Origin: Baffinella frigidus
Lineage: Eukaryota; Cryptophyceae; Cryptomonadales; Baffinellaceae
Length of the DNA stretch: 10,058 bases
Assembly: GCA_026770585.1 (NCBI GenBank)
Contig: MU646374.1
Location: 836,999-847,056, forward strand
Reading direction: 5' to 3'
The translations under genes were made by a program, and so were the position numbers. Positions within the stretch are counted from its first letter, which is position 1; the number at the start of each line of letters is the position of its first letter. This document shows positions 8,202 to 9,939 of this stretch, piece by piece. The notes under the pieces were generated by a model. The model was not told where the DNA came from. It saw nothing but the letters and a program-made list of their open reading frames with translations, and searched no databases.

Positions 8202-9939
8202 AATCTCGCCCCTGAGCGCAGAACCTGAGATGCTCGCATTCGGGTCCATGTCTGATACAGTTATTTTGATGGAACCCCGGCACTCACAGAACGCGCTCCC
8301 TAACTCCAAAACATTGAGGAGTATGCCACCAACCCTCACAGTCTGGGCAAATCGGAAAAAATAGCTCCAAAAATCCCCTTGAAGGCCGTCGGATTCTGAC
8401 GGCCTCCAAGGGGATTTGGTGTTTTTGACTTTTTCGGTTTGCCCAAGTTGTGGGGGTTGGTGGTGCTTGGTGTTGATAATTTTGCCTCTCTCTCTCTCTG
8501 GCCTCATAATCTCTGAGGCCAGAGGGAAGAACAAGGTCTAGTACCAAGGGTCTCTCCATCTCCCTCTCCCTCTCCCTCTCCCTCTCCCTCTCCCTCTGAC
8601 CTCATAACCTGTGGGATCCCCTACAAGCAGGTGGTATCTCTTCTTCCTCCTCCACCTCTACAACGCCCGCCCCCGCTCCAAGCTCACTGGACAGGTCTCA
8701 AACCCCCGATTTGTACCAGAGTGGAGCCGGAAATCGGTCCCCTGTGGTACAAATCCCCAGACTGTAAAACCTGCCAGACCGTAAAATCTGAGCCCGTCCC
8801 CACTCCAAGCTCGTTGGGCAGGTTTGTAACAGGGAACAGCTGGAAATCCGGTTAAGTCTCCCTCCACGCACAAACTCTGCCCGGATCAGTCAACCGTATC
8901 ACCCCGGAAACTCCCCAGGAAATGCACGTGGGAGTTTACCCCGGAAACTCGGCAGGAAATTCACACGCTCACCCCAGAAACTCTGCAGAAATTGCACGTG
9001 CTTACCCCCAAAACTGCCCAGGAAATGAACGAGCTTACCCCCAAAACTCGGCAGGAAATGCACGTGCTGAGGAAGGTCTGGCCAGAAGAGCAGGGGCAAA
9101 AACGCTCCTTCGCCTGGCTTCCAAGGGAAAAGGTCTATTCTGCTTTCTAGCTCTGTCCCGAGTAAATCTGGGCACGTCATTATTAGTTTTAGAGCAAGGA
9201 TTCTAGTACAAATTAAATACATTCTAGCTCTGTTCCACTCAAATCGGGCTCATCAATTTGATGAGCCCAAATCGCAATGATTCGCCAAAAGTTGATAAAT
9301 CTCTTCGGAAAAGTTGACTTTTGGCGATTTGGGTCGAATAAAAGGACACAGTTGATTTAGCCAACCCGAGTGAAACAGAGCTAGACATTTAGACGTCTAG
9401 ATGTATTTTATGACGTGCAAAAAATTAATTGGGCAGAGCTAGGGTTTGCGGTTTGCGGTTGAGGGTTTAGAGTTTGTGGTCCGAGCCCTCAAATTTTACC
9501 CGGGGCTGCCGCTTTCCACACGAGGCTATGCATGCGAACAGAATAAAAGGGCGTTTTAAAAATTTGTGGGGAAATGATCACGTTTCCCCCGGAAAAACCG
9601 GGAGAAAACGTGATCATTTGCTGACTTTTGGCGTGTTTCCTGGGCAATAATCCAATAATTGACTTATGAATCTGTTCGCATGGATAGCCTCGTGTGGTCT
9701 GGCGACCCCTCGTACAAATCTGCAAAATCTGACCAGAATCTACCTAGTCGGGAAAGCTTTTCATGCTTAGTTTCTAAAGTACGCTCCTGCCTGACTGAAC
9801 GCCAAAAGTTGACGATGCGGTAGTGGTCGAAAGCGCGTGGAACACAACACTAAACCCTAAACCCCAAACCCGAAACGCTCCAACGCAGACGGTGTCGTTG
9901 GTGGACGATGGGGAGGAGGGGCAGCGGGCTGCCTCGGAG
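363..9939 (+). CDS. IP3R/RyR-family Ca2+-release channel gene, C-terminal part, spliced
   Basis: Fifteen short + strand coding islands join in phase into the C-terminal channel region of the IP3 receptor / ryanodine receptor family, which releases Ca2+ from internal stores, in animals mostly the ER. Proposed exons: 363-425, 956-1015, 1698-1862, 2198-2290, 2560-2635, 2897-2952, 3580-3659, 4814-4865, 5464-5553, 6242-6359, 6902-7015, 7984-8026, 8631-8694, 9055-9132, 9889-9939. Every intron is GT...AG and all 14 junctions keep frame. The best diagnostic stretch is IITG-IVIDAF-LRDE followed by TKCFVC, GFDKH and TEHN, then WYLFF, LTGQE and WLPREK-VSLV. TKCFxC, GF-H, YLFF and TGQE look RyR-like, while the WLPRxxxxSLV tail spacing looks IP3R-like, so the subfamily is left open. 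The N-terminal ligand-binding region and the end of the gene lie outside the window. Family assignment rests on remembered family sequences, not on a search. Confidence 0.88.
426..720. repeat. Degenerate telomere-like tract
   Basis: Units near CCCTAAA, CCCCAAA and CCCGAAA fill this stretch on the + strand. No exon was found, though the short S2-S3 loop leaves room for one. Confidence 0.9.
838..955. repeat. 20-bp minisatellite TTGACTTTTGACAAAGGGG
   Basis: Six units of about 20 bp, with small differences, end at the acceptor TTTTGGCAG of the exon at 956. The last unit supplies the pyrimidine-rich TTGACTTTTGGCAG acceptor, so this is another repeat array that runs into a splice site. Confidence 0.9.
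956..1015 (+). CDS. Exon: S3-like transmembrane helix
   Basis: Acceptor TTTTGGCAG ends at 955 and donor GTGACC begins at 1016. The 20 codons (phase 0 at both ends) read VRAVAFCVGALPNILRVALE. I align this with the IP3R S3 start, where a basic residue, a short hydrophobic run, a Val-Gly pair and a Pro occur in the same order. GC-rich coding composition stands out between a TTGACTTTTGAC minisatellite and telomere-like DNA. The exon joins in frame to the acidic exon at 1698. The similarity is short, so it depends partly on the exons that follow. Confidence 0.62.
1021..1480. repeat. Degenerate telomere-like tract
   Basis: CCCCAAA, CCCAAAA and CCCTAAA variants run from just after the donor at 1016. 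From 1310 two blocks (1310-1375 and 1410-1470) repeat GAAGGGGGGGACACAA-AC followed by ACCCTAAACCCGAAACTCGA. Confidence 0.9.
1518..1663. mobile_element. MITE-like foldback
   Basis: AATAGAATTAATCTC (1518-1532) and GAGATTAATTCTATT (1649-1663) are perfect inverted ends, with AACTGTCCTT / AAGGACATT further in. It is AT-rich and non-coding. Confidence 0.85.
1698..1862 (+). CDS. Exon: acidic cytoplasmic or loop segment
   Basis: Acceptor ACTCACCAG ends at 1697; donor GTTCTT begins at 1863. The 55 codons are open and phase 0 at both ends. The product is very acidic (EEVIEEEENSEASS, then KKEEDDESDDD) and ends DLFAATAVRAE. No family motif is visible. Between S3-like and later helices it would be a charged loop; vertebrate RyR has long acidic loops in its transmembrane region, so an insertion of this kind is plausible but unproven. 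A perfect 11-bp inverted repeat with a 2-nt loop (1749-1772) sits inside the coding sequence. A foldback element begins at the donor. Codon choice is GC-rich at third positions, like the other exons. Confidence 0.62.
1865..2019. mobile_element. MITE-like foldback at a splice donor
   Basis: TTCTTATCTTAG...AAAAGTCGTTTTCTCAAGTC at the left is inverted at GAATTGACTTAAGGAAACGA CTTT...CTGAGATAAG. The left end begins within the donor GTTCTT of exon 1698-1862. Confidence 0.83.
2023..2191. mobile_element. MITE-like foldback next to a splice acceptor
   Basis: AGTGACGGCCCCCGCACTTA GTTTTGTA at the left is inverted at TACAAAACTAAGTCTGGGGG GCGTCACT. With the previous element it fills almost the whole intron 1863-2197. 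Confidence 0.88.
2198..2290 (+). CDS. Exon: charged helical loop segment
   Basis: Acceptor CTGTCAAG ends at 2197, six bases beyond the terminal repeat of the foldback element 2023-2191. The 31 codons begin VLGMPHTWEGEQHKEE and continue AVLLVEEAKQRWGGS, an amphipathic charged helix. I place the donor at GTGTTC (2291) because it alone gives the phase 0 end needed by the next exon; a donor at GTCCGT (2288) would break the frame, and reading through meets a stop at 2315. No family motif is recognised, and the assignment rests on frame, composition and position. Confidence 0.5.
2310..2558. repeat. Telomere-like tract with perfect (CCCTAAA)11
   Basis: Degenerate units lead into eleven exact CCCTAAA copies (2472-2548). 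The array ends ten bases before the exon acceptor at 2559. The perfect run in the middle of an intron implies recent expansion or insertion. Confidence 0.95.
2560..2635 (+). CDS. Exon: transmembrane helix before S4
   Basis: Acceptor GAAACGCAG ends at 2559, just after eleven perfect CCCTAAA units; donor GTACCC begins at 2636. The exon encodes 25 codons plus one base: AAKAVASSPWCWYEA then LLFLSVLVAF. A Trp-Tyr start followed by a Leu/Val-rich helix matches the RyR segment with WYMVMSLL and the IP3R segment EFLYHLLYLV. The leftover G joins TT of the next exon to give VVNE, aligned with IP3R VHEF. A 23-bp copy of the exon end plus donor lies at 2724-2746. Confidence 0.75.
2640..2820. repeat. CCCTACA and CCGGAAA variant tracts
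   Basis: ACACCCTACACCCTGC variants at 2660-2715 and CCGGAAA/CCCGGAA variants at 2755-2815 are further degenerate forms of the telomere-like repeat. Confidence 0.85.
2724..2746 (+). repeat. Relic copy of exon 2560-2635 3' end with donor
   Basis: GGTGCTCGTGGAATTCGGTA plus CCC matches 2619-2641 at 20 of 23 positions. The copied segment spans the exon end and its GTACCC donor. It lies about 105 bp downstream in the intron and is followed by a tract of CCGGAA variants, so both the exon edge and intron start were duplicated. Confidence 0.7.
2897..2952 (+). CDS. Exon: S4-like segment
   Basis: Acceptor CGTGCGCAG ends at 2896; donor GTCCCC begins at 2953. After two bases that complete a Val codon, 18 codons read VNEPSIALWPLFEMCSWK. 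This aligns with IP3R HEFFYSLLLFDLV and RyR NNFFFAAHLLDIA, the helix leading into the S4-S5 linker. It joins in phase 0 to GSKTVIDAIK at 3580. The donor is poor apart from GT. Two further copies of the exon end with a GT follow, at about 3050-3086 and 3505-3523, the last with a better donor (GTACGA). Confidence 0.78.
2960..3402. repeat. Degenerate telomere-like tract around an exon relic
   Basis: CCCTAAA, CCCGAAA and CCCCAAA variants; the tract CCCCAAA is nearly regular at 3310-3400. The relic at 3050-3086 interrupts it. Confidence 0.9.
3050..3086 (+). repeat. Relic copy of exon 2897-2952 3' end with donor
   Basis: GTGGCTCTCTTCGAGATGTG, then CTCTTGGAAG and GTCCCC, repeats 2922-2958 with one base deleted and two or three substitutions. 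The one-base loss shifts the frame at its left edge, so it is better read as a decayed copy than a working exon. Telomere-like repeats flank it. Confidence 0.8.
3412..3451 (+). repeat. Relic copy of exon 3580-3659 5' end
   Basis: GGGCTCCAAGACGGTGCTTG followed by GCGCAATCAAGTTCGTCACC matches the start of the exon at 3580 (GGCTCGAAGACGGTG...GCGATCAAGTTC). It would read GSKTVLGAIKFVT, close to the real GSKTVIDAIKFNA, and is preceded by AAAAAAAG, a possible but pyrimidine-poor acceptor. It lies upstream of its parent, as expected for duplication across an acceptor. It could be an alternative exon start, but no in-frame donor is evident before the stop at 3455. Confidence 0.72.
3505..3523 (+). repeat. 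Possible third copy of exon 2897-2952 end
   Basis: CGTGCCTCTGGAAGGTACG resembles ATGTGCTCGTGGAAGGTCCC at 2938-2957. The match is short and imperfect, but it again places TGGAAG directly before a GT, here with a better donor (GTACGA). Confidence 0.4.
3580..3659 (+). CDS. Exon: S4-S5 linker and start of S5
   Basis: Acceptor CCACAACAG ends at 3579; donor GTAAGC at 3660 is the best donor in the window. The 26 codons plus two bases read GSKTVIDAIKFNAGKMIQT then FLLGLLV, and the last codon (Met) is completed by the first base of the next exon. It aligns without gaps with RyR [28 protein letters not shown] and the matching IP3R linker. Several degraded copies of its 3' end lie downstream (4113-4158, 4385-4416, 4611-4655) and one in inverse orientation at 5910-5921; a copy of its 5' end lies upstream at 3412. 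A GCAGTTGACTAA element starts four bases into the intron. Confidence 0.87.
3664..3751. mobile_element. GCAGTTGACTAA inverted-repeat element, copy 1
   Basis: It begins GCAGTTGACTAA and ends GATGAGTCAACTGT, a terminal inverted repeat around about 60 bp that contains the CTGGT(A/G)CAAA motif. Related copies lie at 3978-4080, 4286-4374 and 4419-4567, and in reverse at 5820-5908. The family is small, non-coding and MITE-like. Confidence 0.65.
3786..3970. mobile_element. MITE-like foldback
   Basis: The left arm CACGAGAATGCTAGAGG and right arm CCTCCAGCATTCTCGTG are inverted repeats, with similarity continuing inward (GGCCTATT against AATAGGATC). There is no coding potential inside. It shares the outer CCACACGAG word with the element at 9516. 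Confidence 0.7.
3978..4080. mobile_element. GCAGTTGACTAA element, copy 2
   Basis: It begins GCAGTTGACTTA and ends GGATTAGTCAACTAC. Internal CTTCTCCCGTACAAACGTTG is shared exactly with the reverse-oriented copy at 5820-5908. Directly downstream is a relic of the S5 exon end. Confidence 0.7.
4113..4158 (+). repeat. Relic copy of S5 exon 3' end with donor
   Basis: GATGATTCAGACCTTCATCG GCCTCCTCCCCATG...CATGTAAG follows the order of 3624-3664 (GATGATCCAAACCTTTCTTC GGCCTCCTCGTCATGTAAG). The GTAAG donor is kept. A foldback element starts six bases further on. Confidence 0.78.
4164..4286. mobile_element. MITE-like foldback
   Basis: The left arm CTACCACGCCAGAGTGTTGG and right arm AAAGAGTCTGGCGTGGTAG are inverted repeats. 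It sits between the S5-exon relic and the GCAGTTGACTAA copy starting at 4286, with which it abuts. A GTTTGACTTTTG / GTTGACTTTTGGCG-type motif lies inside. Confidence 0.68.
4286..4374. mobile_element. GCAGTTGACTAA element, copy 3
   Basis: It begins GCAGTTGACTAACC and ends TATTAGTCTACTGT. Internal AATATCAGGCTTCTCTGGTA is nearly identical to copy 1 (AATATCAGGCTTTTCTGGTG). Confidence 0.68.
4385..4416 (+). repeat. Relic copy of S5 exon 3' end
   Basis: GATGATCCCGGCCTTCTTTC then TCGGCATGTGTGTAGCAG follows the S5 exon end and its junction with the downstream GCAGTTGACTAA element, with a deletion. It is immediately followed by another element copy, so exon end plus element were duplicated as a unit. 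Confidence 0.6.
4419..4567. mobile_element. GCAGTTGACTAA element, copy 4, internally expanded
   Basis: It starts GCAGTTGACTAATCACTCC. The unit AGTTGACTAATCACTC(C/A)TTTTCCAAAGTA is repeated in tandem about three times (4420-4500) before GGTACAAA motifs. It ends near GGTTCAGTCACTTGCACC. Confidence 0.6.
4570..4655 (+). repeat. Duplicated segment with S5-exon relic
   Basis: CAGATCGTGGGTTAGTCAAC then CGACGCACGGGG and GGATGATCAAGACCTTC repeats the segment at 4083-4130 (CAGACCGTGGGTTAGTCAAT, CGTCGTGCGGGG, GATGATTCAGACCTTC). The relic ends with a CT-rich degenerate stretch and CATTCAAGACTCCTA, comparable to CATGTAAGACTCCTA at 4153. This shows repeated tandem duplication of the same block. Confidence 0.65.
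4676..4812. repeat. CTGTAAAGCGACT repeats and telomere-like DNA
   Basis: CTGTAAAGCGACT occurs at 4678 and 4729, each followed by CTCTCTCCTGAACCC; the same word reappears at 10041 next to a TC microsatellite. CCCTAAA-type units at 4755-4800 run up to the S5 exon acceptor. Confidence 0.8.
4814..4865 (+). CDS. Exon: second half of S5
   Basis: Acceptor CCTACCGCTAG ends at 4813; donor GTGAGA begins at 4866. One base completes the Met codon and 17 codons read YVWLVVGIWTLQKHHAE. Together with the previous exon the S5 helix is FLLGLLVM-YVWLVVGIW, aligned with RyR [15 protein letters not shown] and IP3R LALILVYLFSIVGY. The luminal loop that follows is much shorter than in animal channels, since the next exon starts at the pore region. 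Confidence 0.88.
4877..4940. repeat. 13-bp tandem repeat
   Basis: About five units close to GTGTGGTCAAAAC (for example TGGTTAAACCGTG, TGGTCAAAACGTG) follow the S5 exon donor by about ten bases. No coding sense is visible. Confidence 0.75.
4964..5102. mobile_element. MITE-like foldback
   Basis: The left arm CCACCAGCCCTCCGAGGCGG continuing ACCAGATCGA is inverted at GGTCCGCCTCGCAGGGCTGG with the matching TCGATTT; about 27 of 30 terminal bases pair. Inner stretches (CCTCGGGCGGC against GCGCCACCCGAGG) also pair. It lies in the intron between the S5 and pore exons. No coding content is convincing. Confidence 0.8.
5103..5463 (+). other. Intron remainder before the pore exon
   Basis: This stretch holds short dispersed motifs of the form GGGC(T/G)A-GAT(A/T)TGACC (5110-5165, 5391-5402), a GTTGACTTTTG word at 5297 and the perfect palindrome AGTCACGCGTGACT at 5352-5365. 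I see no gene or element with clear ends. The acceptor is TTTGACCGCAG (ends 5463). Confidence 0.5.
5464..5553 (+). CDS. Exon: pore helix and selectivity filter
   Basis: Acceptor GACCGCAG ends at 5463; donor GTGATC begins at 5554. The 30 codons read EYCSNMFQCFFAYLFNSMR then GEGLRDVMVDA. This aligns with the pore helix and filter of the family: IP3R CETLLMCIVTVLSHGLR then GGGVGDVL, RyR CDDMMTCYLFHMYVGVR then GGGIGDEI. Cys, Met, Cys, aromatic positions and the closing Asp agree. Filter position 2 is Glu instead of Gly and position 5 is Arg instead of Gly, which would change the pore charge. The donor is weak, and a foldback element begins two bases after its GT. The exon 3' boundary is the least certain one in the pore region. 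Confidence 0.8.
5556..5805. mobile_element. MITE with about 55-bp terminal inverted repeats
   Basis: The left arm 5556-5613 (GATCTCATATGCAAACACTT...) is inverted at 5749-5805 (...GTTTGCATATGAGATC) with few mismatches. GATC at each end can be read as a 4-bp target duplication around TCATATGC termini. The 135-bp centre is non-coding. The left end lies at the very start of the intron after the pore exon, overlapping the donor hexamer GTGATC. Confidence 0.9.
5820..5921 (-). mobile_element. Reverse-oriented GCAGTTGACTAA element with exon relic
   Basis: GCAGTTGACTAA (5820-5831) and TTAGTCAACTGC (5897-5908) are perfect inverted ends. Read on the minus strand the interior matches copy 2 at 3978-4080, and the flank CATGACGAGGAG (5910-5921) is the reverse complement of CTCCTCGTCATG, the S5 exon end. 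The element therefore carries exon sequence in inverse orientation. Confidence 0.75.
5955..6038. repeat. Inverted repeat
   Basis: TTGGCAACTTTTG (5955-5967) and CAAAAGTTGCCAA (6026-6038) are perfect 13-bp arms, with ATTTGCTCC / TGGCTCC-type similarity nearby. It may be a decayed foldback; the arms contain the dispersed CCAAAAGTTG word. Confidence 0.55.
6138..6226 (+). promoter_or_regulatory. AT-rich tract before the S6 exon
   Basis: About 85 bp are strongly AT-rich (TTATTTAATACATTCAACAT... ATTTATAATTTAACATGG), in sharp contrast to the GC-rich flanks. It precedes acceptor TTGGATGCAG (ends 6241). Such tracts can aid intron recognition, and TTTAACAT could hold a branch site; this is an inference. 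Confidence 0.45.
6242..6359 (+). CDS. Exon: pore-S6 loop and inner helix S6
   Basis: Acceptor GGATGCAG ends at 6241; donor GTACGA begins at 6360. The 39 codons plus one base read VFWGNLADMAWQEG then NMLFRVLWDMAFQFVFLY then ILIAIIT. It matches family S6: IP3R [26 protein letters not shown] and RyR [24 protein letters not shown]. The Asp in LWDMAF occupies the conserved Asp before the Phe-rich helix. The loop between filter and S6 is about ten residues longer than in IP3R. The leftover G joins the next exon to give TGIVIDAF. Downstream lie junction repeats (6350-6445) and a partial second copy of S6 (6483-6541). Confidence 0.9.
6350..6445 (+). repeat. 31-bp tandem repeat of the S6 exon-intron junction
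   Basis: The unit TCATCACGG|GTACGAAACCGCG plus TCTTTTTGC spans the exon end and donor. It recurs as TCATCACGG|CTGCGAAACCGCG and again as GGCACGG|CTGCGAAATCGTG, period 31. The second and third copies have lost GT. Related pieces with GT kept (CACGGGTGCAAA) occur at 6669-6680 and 6691-6706. Confidence 0.8.
6483..6541 (+). repeat. Partial second copy of the S6 exon end, with donor
   Basis: The copy reads DMAFQFVF-C-Y-T-LIAIITG, against DMAFQFVF-L-Y-I-LIAIITG in the real exon, and ends at GGGTGATG. In the stretch MAF...ITG five codons differ silently and two change the residue. It lacks the first half of the exon, and AG at 6484-6485 is the only nearby acceptor candidate. It is either a relic or an alternative 3' exon. 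An in-frame stop follows at once (TAG 6544). Confidence 0.8.
6669..6720 (+). repeat. Further S6-junction copies
   Basis: ACGGGTGCAAACCCCGCGTC, then TTTTCACTCATCACGG and GTGCAAAATTGCGCGG repeat the exon-intron junction unit described at 6350, about 300 bp downstream of the parent. Confidence 0.65.
6902..7015 (+). CDS. Exon: post-S6 linker and CxxC half of the zinc module
   Basis: Acceptor CTACCACCAG ends at 6901; donor GTGCTC begins at 7016. Two bases finish a Gly codon, then IVIDAFSGLRDEKEAADQDL, QTKCFVCNLDRF and TLDQK, plus one base. This is the most diagnostic stretch: RyR GLIIDAFGELRDQ then METKCFICG, IP3R GVIIDTFADLRSEK then TTCFICG. CFVC supplies two Cys ligands of the C-terminal Cys2-His2 zinc site; the His pair is in the next exon. 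The linker helix couples S6 to the cytoplasmic domain in animal channels. Four partial copies of the exon end follow within 520 bp. Confidence 0.95.
7006..7114 (+). repeat. About 109-bp direct repeat (with 7432-7540)
   Basis: The block from the exon end across donor GTGCTC, through GTAGGAACCCCCCTATGTCC and CTATGACCTGGCGTGGCTCG, to AAAGGTGCAGTCTC recurs at 7432-7540 with an offset of 426 and about four mismatches. This is the youngest-looking duplication in the intron. Confidence 0.92.
7074..7104 (+). repeat. Relic copy 1 of the CFVC exon end with donor
   Basis: GCTCGACCGCATCACTCTTG then ACCAGAAAG|GTGCAG matches CCTCGATCGCTTCACGCTCG then ATCAGAAAG|GTGCTC at 6988-7021. Read in the parent frame it gives LDRITLDQK, against LDRFTLDQK in the exon. 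The CFVC part is absent. Confidence 0.8.
7230..7284 (+). repeat. Relic copy 2 of the CFVC exon end with donor
   Basis: It reads ETKCFVCNLVCFTLDQR and then GTGCTC, against QTKCFVCNLDRFTLDQK in the exon. It is open in the same frame and several differences are silent (TGC/TGT, ACG/ACA, CTC/CTT, GAT kept). CxxC is kept. An AG at 7227-7228 (GCACAG) and another at 7233-7234 could act as acceptors. It is a candidate alternative exon as well as a relic. Confidence 0.82.
7382..7441 (+). repeat. Relic copy 3 of the CFVC exon end with donor
   Basis: CAGACGAATTGCTTTGTCTG then CAACCTCGCAACCGCGTCACTC copies the exon, but with a two-base insertion after CTCG, so the frame breaks. The GACCAGAAAG|GTGCTC donor is intact. 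It begins the second copy of the 109-bp repeat. Confidence 0.82.
7432..7540 (+). repeat. Second copy of the 109-bp direct repeat
   Basis: This is the partner of 7006-7114. It contains relic copy 4 of the exon end (LDRITLDQK, donor GTGCAG at 7531), identical to relic copy 1. Confidence 0.92.
7558..7750. mobile_element. MITE-like foldback
   Basis: ACCCGGAGGTGAACAGGTCT ACG at the left end is inverted at CGTAGACCTGTTC GTGTCCGGGT on the right, with a perfect 13-bp core (7568-7580 / 7728-7740). The interior is AT-rich and has a run of nine or ten T near 7620. No coding content. Confidence 0.82.
7770..7975. repeat. Degenerate telomere-like tract
   Basis: CCCGAAA (four units at 7780-7808), CCCTAAA and CCCCAAA variants run to within about ten bases of the acceptor of the 43-nt exon. 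Confidence 0.92.
7984..8026 (+). CDS. Exon: HxxxxH half of the zinc module
   Basis: Acceptor CTGTTCGCAG ends at 7983; donor GTCGCG begins at 8027. Two bases finish a Gly codon, then QGFDKHIQTEHNP and the first two bases of an Arg codon. It matches RyR HGFETHTLQEHN and IP3R TFEEHIKEEHN; the two His with four residues between them complete the Cys2-His2 zinc site started at 6973-6984. At 43 nt this is the smallest exon found, but phases on both sides fit exactly. The donor is weak beyond GT. Confidence 0.9.
8041..8202. repeat. TC-rich microsatellite
   Basis: CTCTCT with interspersed TTT covers about 160 bp after the 43-nt exon. It is simple-sequence intron DNA; open frames through it on either strand are artefacts. 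Confidence 0.95.
8326..8463. mobile_element. Long near-perfect foldback
   Basis: CCACCAACCCTCACA... GCAAATCGGAAAAA...AATCCCCTTGAAGGCCGTC folds onto GACGGCCTCCAAGGGGATT...TTTTTCGGTTTGC...TGTGGGGGTTGGTGG with a 7-nt loop (GGATTCT). The arms are about 65 bp and pair at most positions. It may be a MITE; the short loop also makes the transcript resemble a small-RNA precursor. Confidence 0.85.
8500..8600. repeat. Small hairpin and CCCTCT tandem repeat
   Basis: GGCCTCATAATCTCTGAGGC C (8501-8521) is a 7-bp stem hairpin. It is followed by about seven CCCTCT units (8562-8597) leading to the acceptor of the next exon. Confidence 0.7.
8631..8694 (+). CDS. Exon: C-terminal tail after the zinc module
   Basis: Acceptor CTACAAGCAG ends at 8630; donor GTCTCA begins at 8695. 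One base completes Arg, then WYLFFLLHLYNARPRSKLTG and Q. It aligns with RyR [20 protein letters not shown] and IP3R [22 protein letters not shown], keeping YLFF and TGQ. A degraded copy of its 3' end with a following GT lies at 8796-8828. The next intron also contains (G)GTACAAA / TTTGTACC words in both orientations. Confidence 0.92.
8796..8828 (+). repeat. Relic copy of exon 8631-8694 3' end
   Basis: TCCCCACTCCAAGCTCGTTG then GGCAG|GTTTGT matches CCCCCGCTCCAAGCTCACTG then GACAG|GTCTCA at 8671-8700. The CAG|GT junction is kept. Confidence 0.75.
8901..9066 (+). repeat. 33-bp tandem repeat of an acceptor and exon start
   Basis: Five units of ACCCC(G/C)(G/A)AAACT---CAG|GAAATGCACGTG-CT-T begin at 8901, 8938, 8971, 9004 and 9037. 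Each carries an AG acceptor (next base 8919, 8956, 8989, 9022, 9055). The last four are spaced by exactly 33 nt, so each would add 11 codons in frame; units 2-5 are open throughout in the exon frame. The array may therefore be coding, intronic, or an alternative-acceptor series. Confidence 0.88.
9055..9132 (+). CDS. Exon: C-terminal tail with WLPR motif
   Basis: I chose the last of five repeated acceptors (ACTCGGCAG, ends 9054) because it gives LTGQ-EMHVLRKV, a length close to RyR TGQESYVWKM. Donor GTCTAT begins at 9133. The 26 codons read EMHVLRKVWPEEQG then QKRSFAWLPREK. SFAWLPREK corresponds to IP3R NLDWFPRMR and RyR CWDFFPAG. The frame stays open upstream through four repeat units, so starts at 9022, 8989 or 8956 would insert 11, 22 or 33 residues with a T-P-(E/K)-T repeat. 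Confidence 0.85.
9147..9442. mobile_element. Outer MITE-like foldback, interrupted
   Basis: CTAGCTCTGTCCCGAGTAAA...GCACGTCAT at the left is inverted at ATGACGTGC...GGGCAGAGCTAG at 9411-9442. A second element with the same CTAGCTCTG ends sits inside at 9224-9384, so this looks like a nested pair of one family. Confidence 0.68.
9224..9384. mobile_element. Inner MITE with 5-bp target duplication
   Basis: CTAGCTCTGTTCCACTC at the left and GAGTGAAACAGAGCTAG at the right are terminal inverted repeats. ACATT flanks it on both sides (9219-9223 and 9385-9389), consistent with a target-site duplication. Inside are the perfect hairpin GGGCTCATCAATTTGATGAG CCC and a second inverted pair CGCCAAAAGT / ACTTTTGGCG. 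Confidence 0.85.
9516..9697. mobile_element. MITE-like foldback
   Basis: CCACACGAGGCTATGCATGC GAACAGA at the left is inverted at TCTGTTCGCATGGATAGCCT CGTGTGG on the right, one mismatch in 27. The centre holds another hairpin with perfect 14-bp arms (AAATGATCACGTTT 9572-9585 / 9606-9619). Confidence 0.9.
9889..9939 (+). CDS. Exon: acidic end of the C-terminal tail
   Basis: Acceptor CTCCAACGCAG ends at 9888, just after a telomere-like tract; donor GTGCAT begins at 9940. The 17 codons, phase 0 at both ends, read TVSLVDDGEEGQRAASE. Joined to WLPREK it gives WLPREKTVSLVDDGEEGQ, which matches IP3R WFPRMRAMSLVSSDSEGEQ without gaps. In IP3R a coiled coil follows; here it would be encoded beyond the window. 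Confidence 0.78.

Noticed and set aside
7993-8364. Plus-strand open frame dominated by SLSLSL
   Set aside because: It is a microsatellite translation in a frame that disagrees with the HxxxxH exon.
7875-8534. 219-codon minus-strand open frame with an ERERER run
   Set aside because: It is the antisense reading of the TC microsatellite and the foldback at 8326; no family motif.
8922-9206. Plus-strand frame with YPQNSAGNARA repeats
   Set aside because: It is in a different frame from the WLPREK exon. The 33-bp period keeps all three frames similar, so openness alone is not evidence.
8899-9222. Minus-strand frame with FLPSFGGK repeats
   Set aside because: It is the antisense reading of the 33-bp acceptor array; the sense frame carries the family tail motif.
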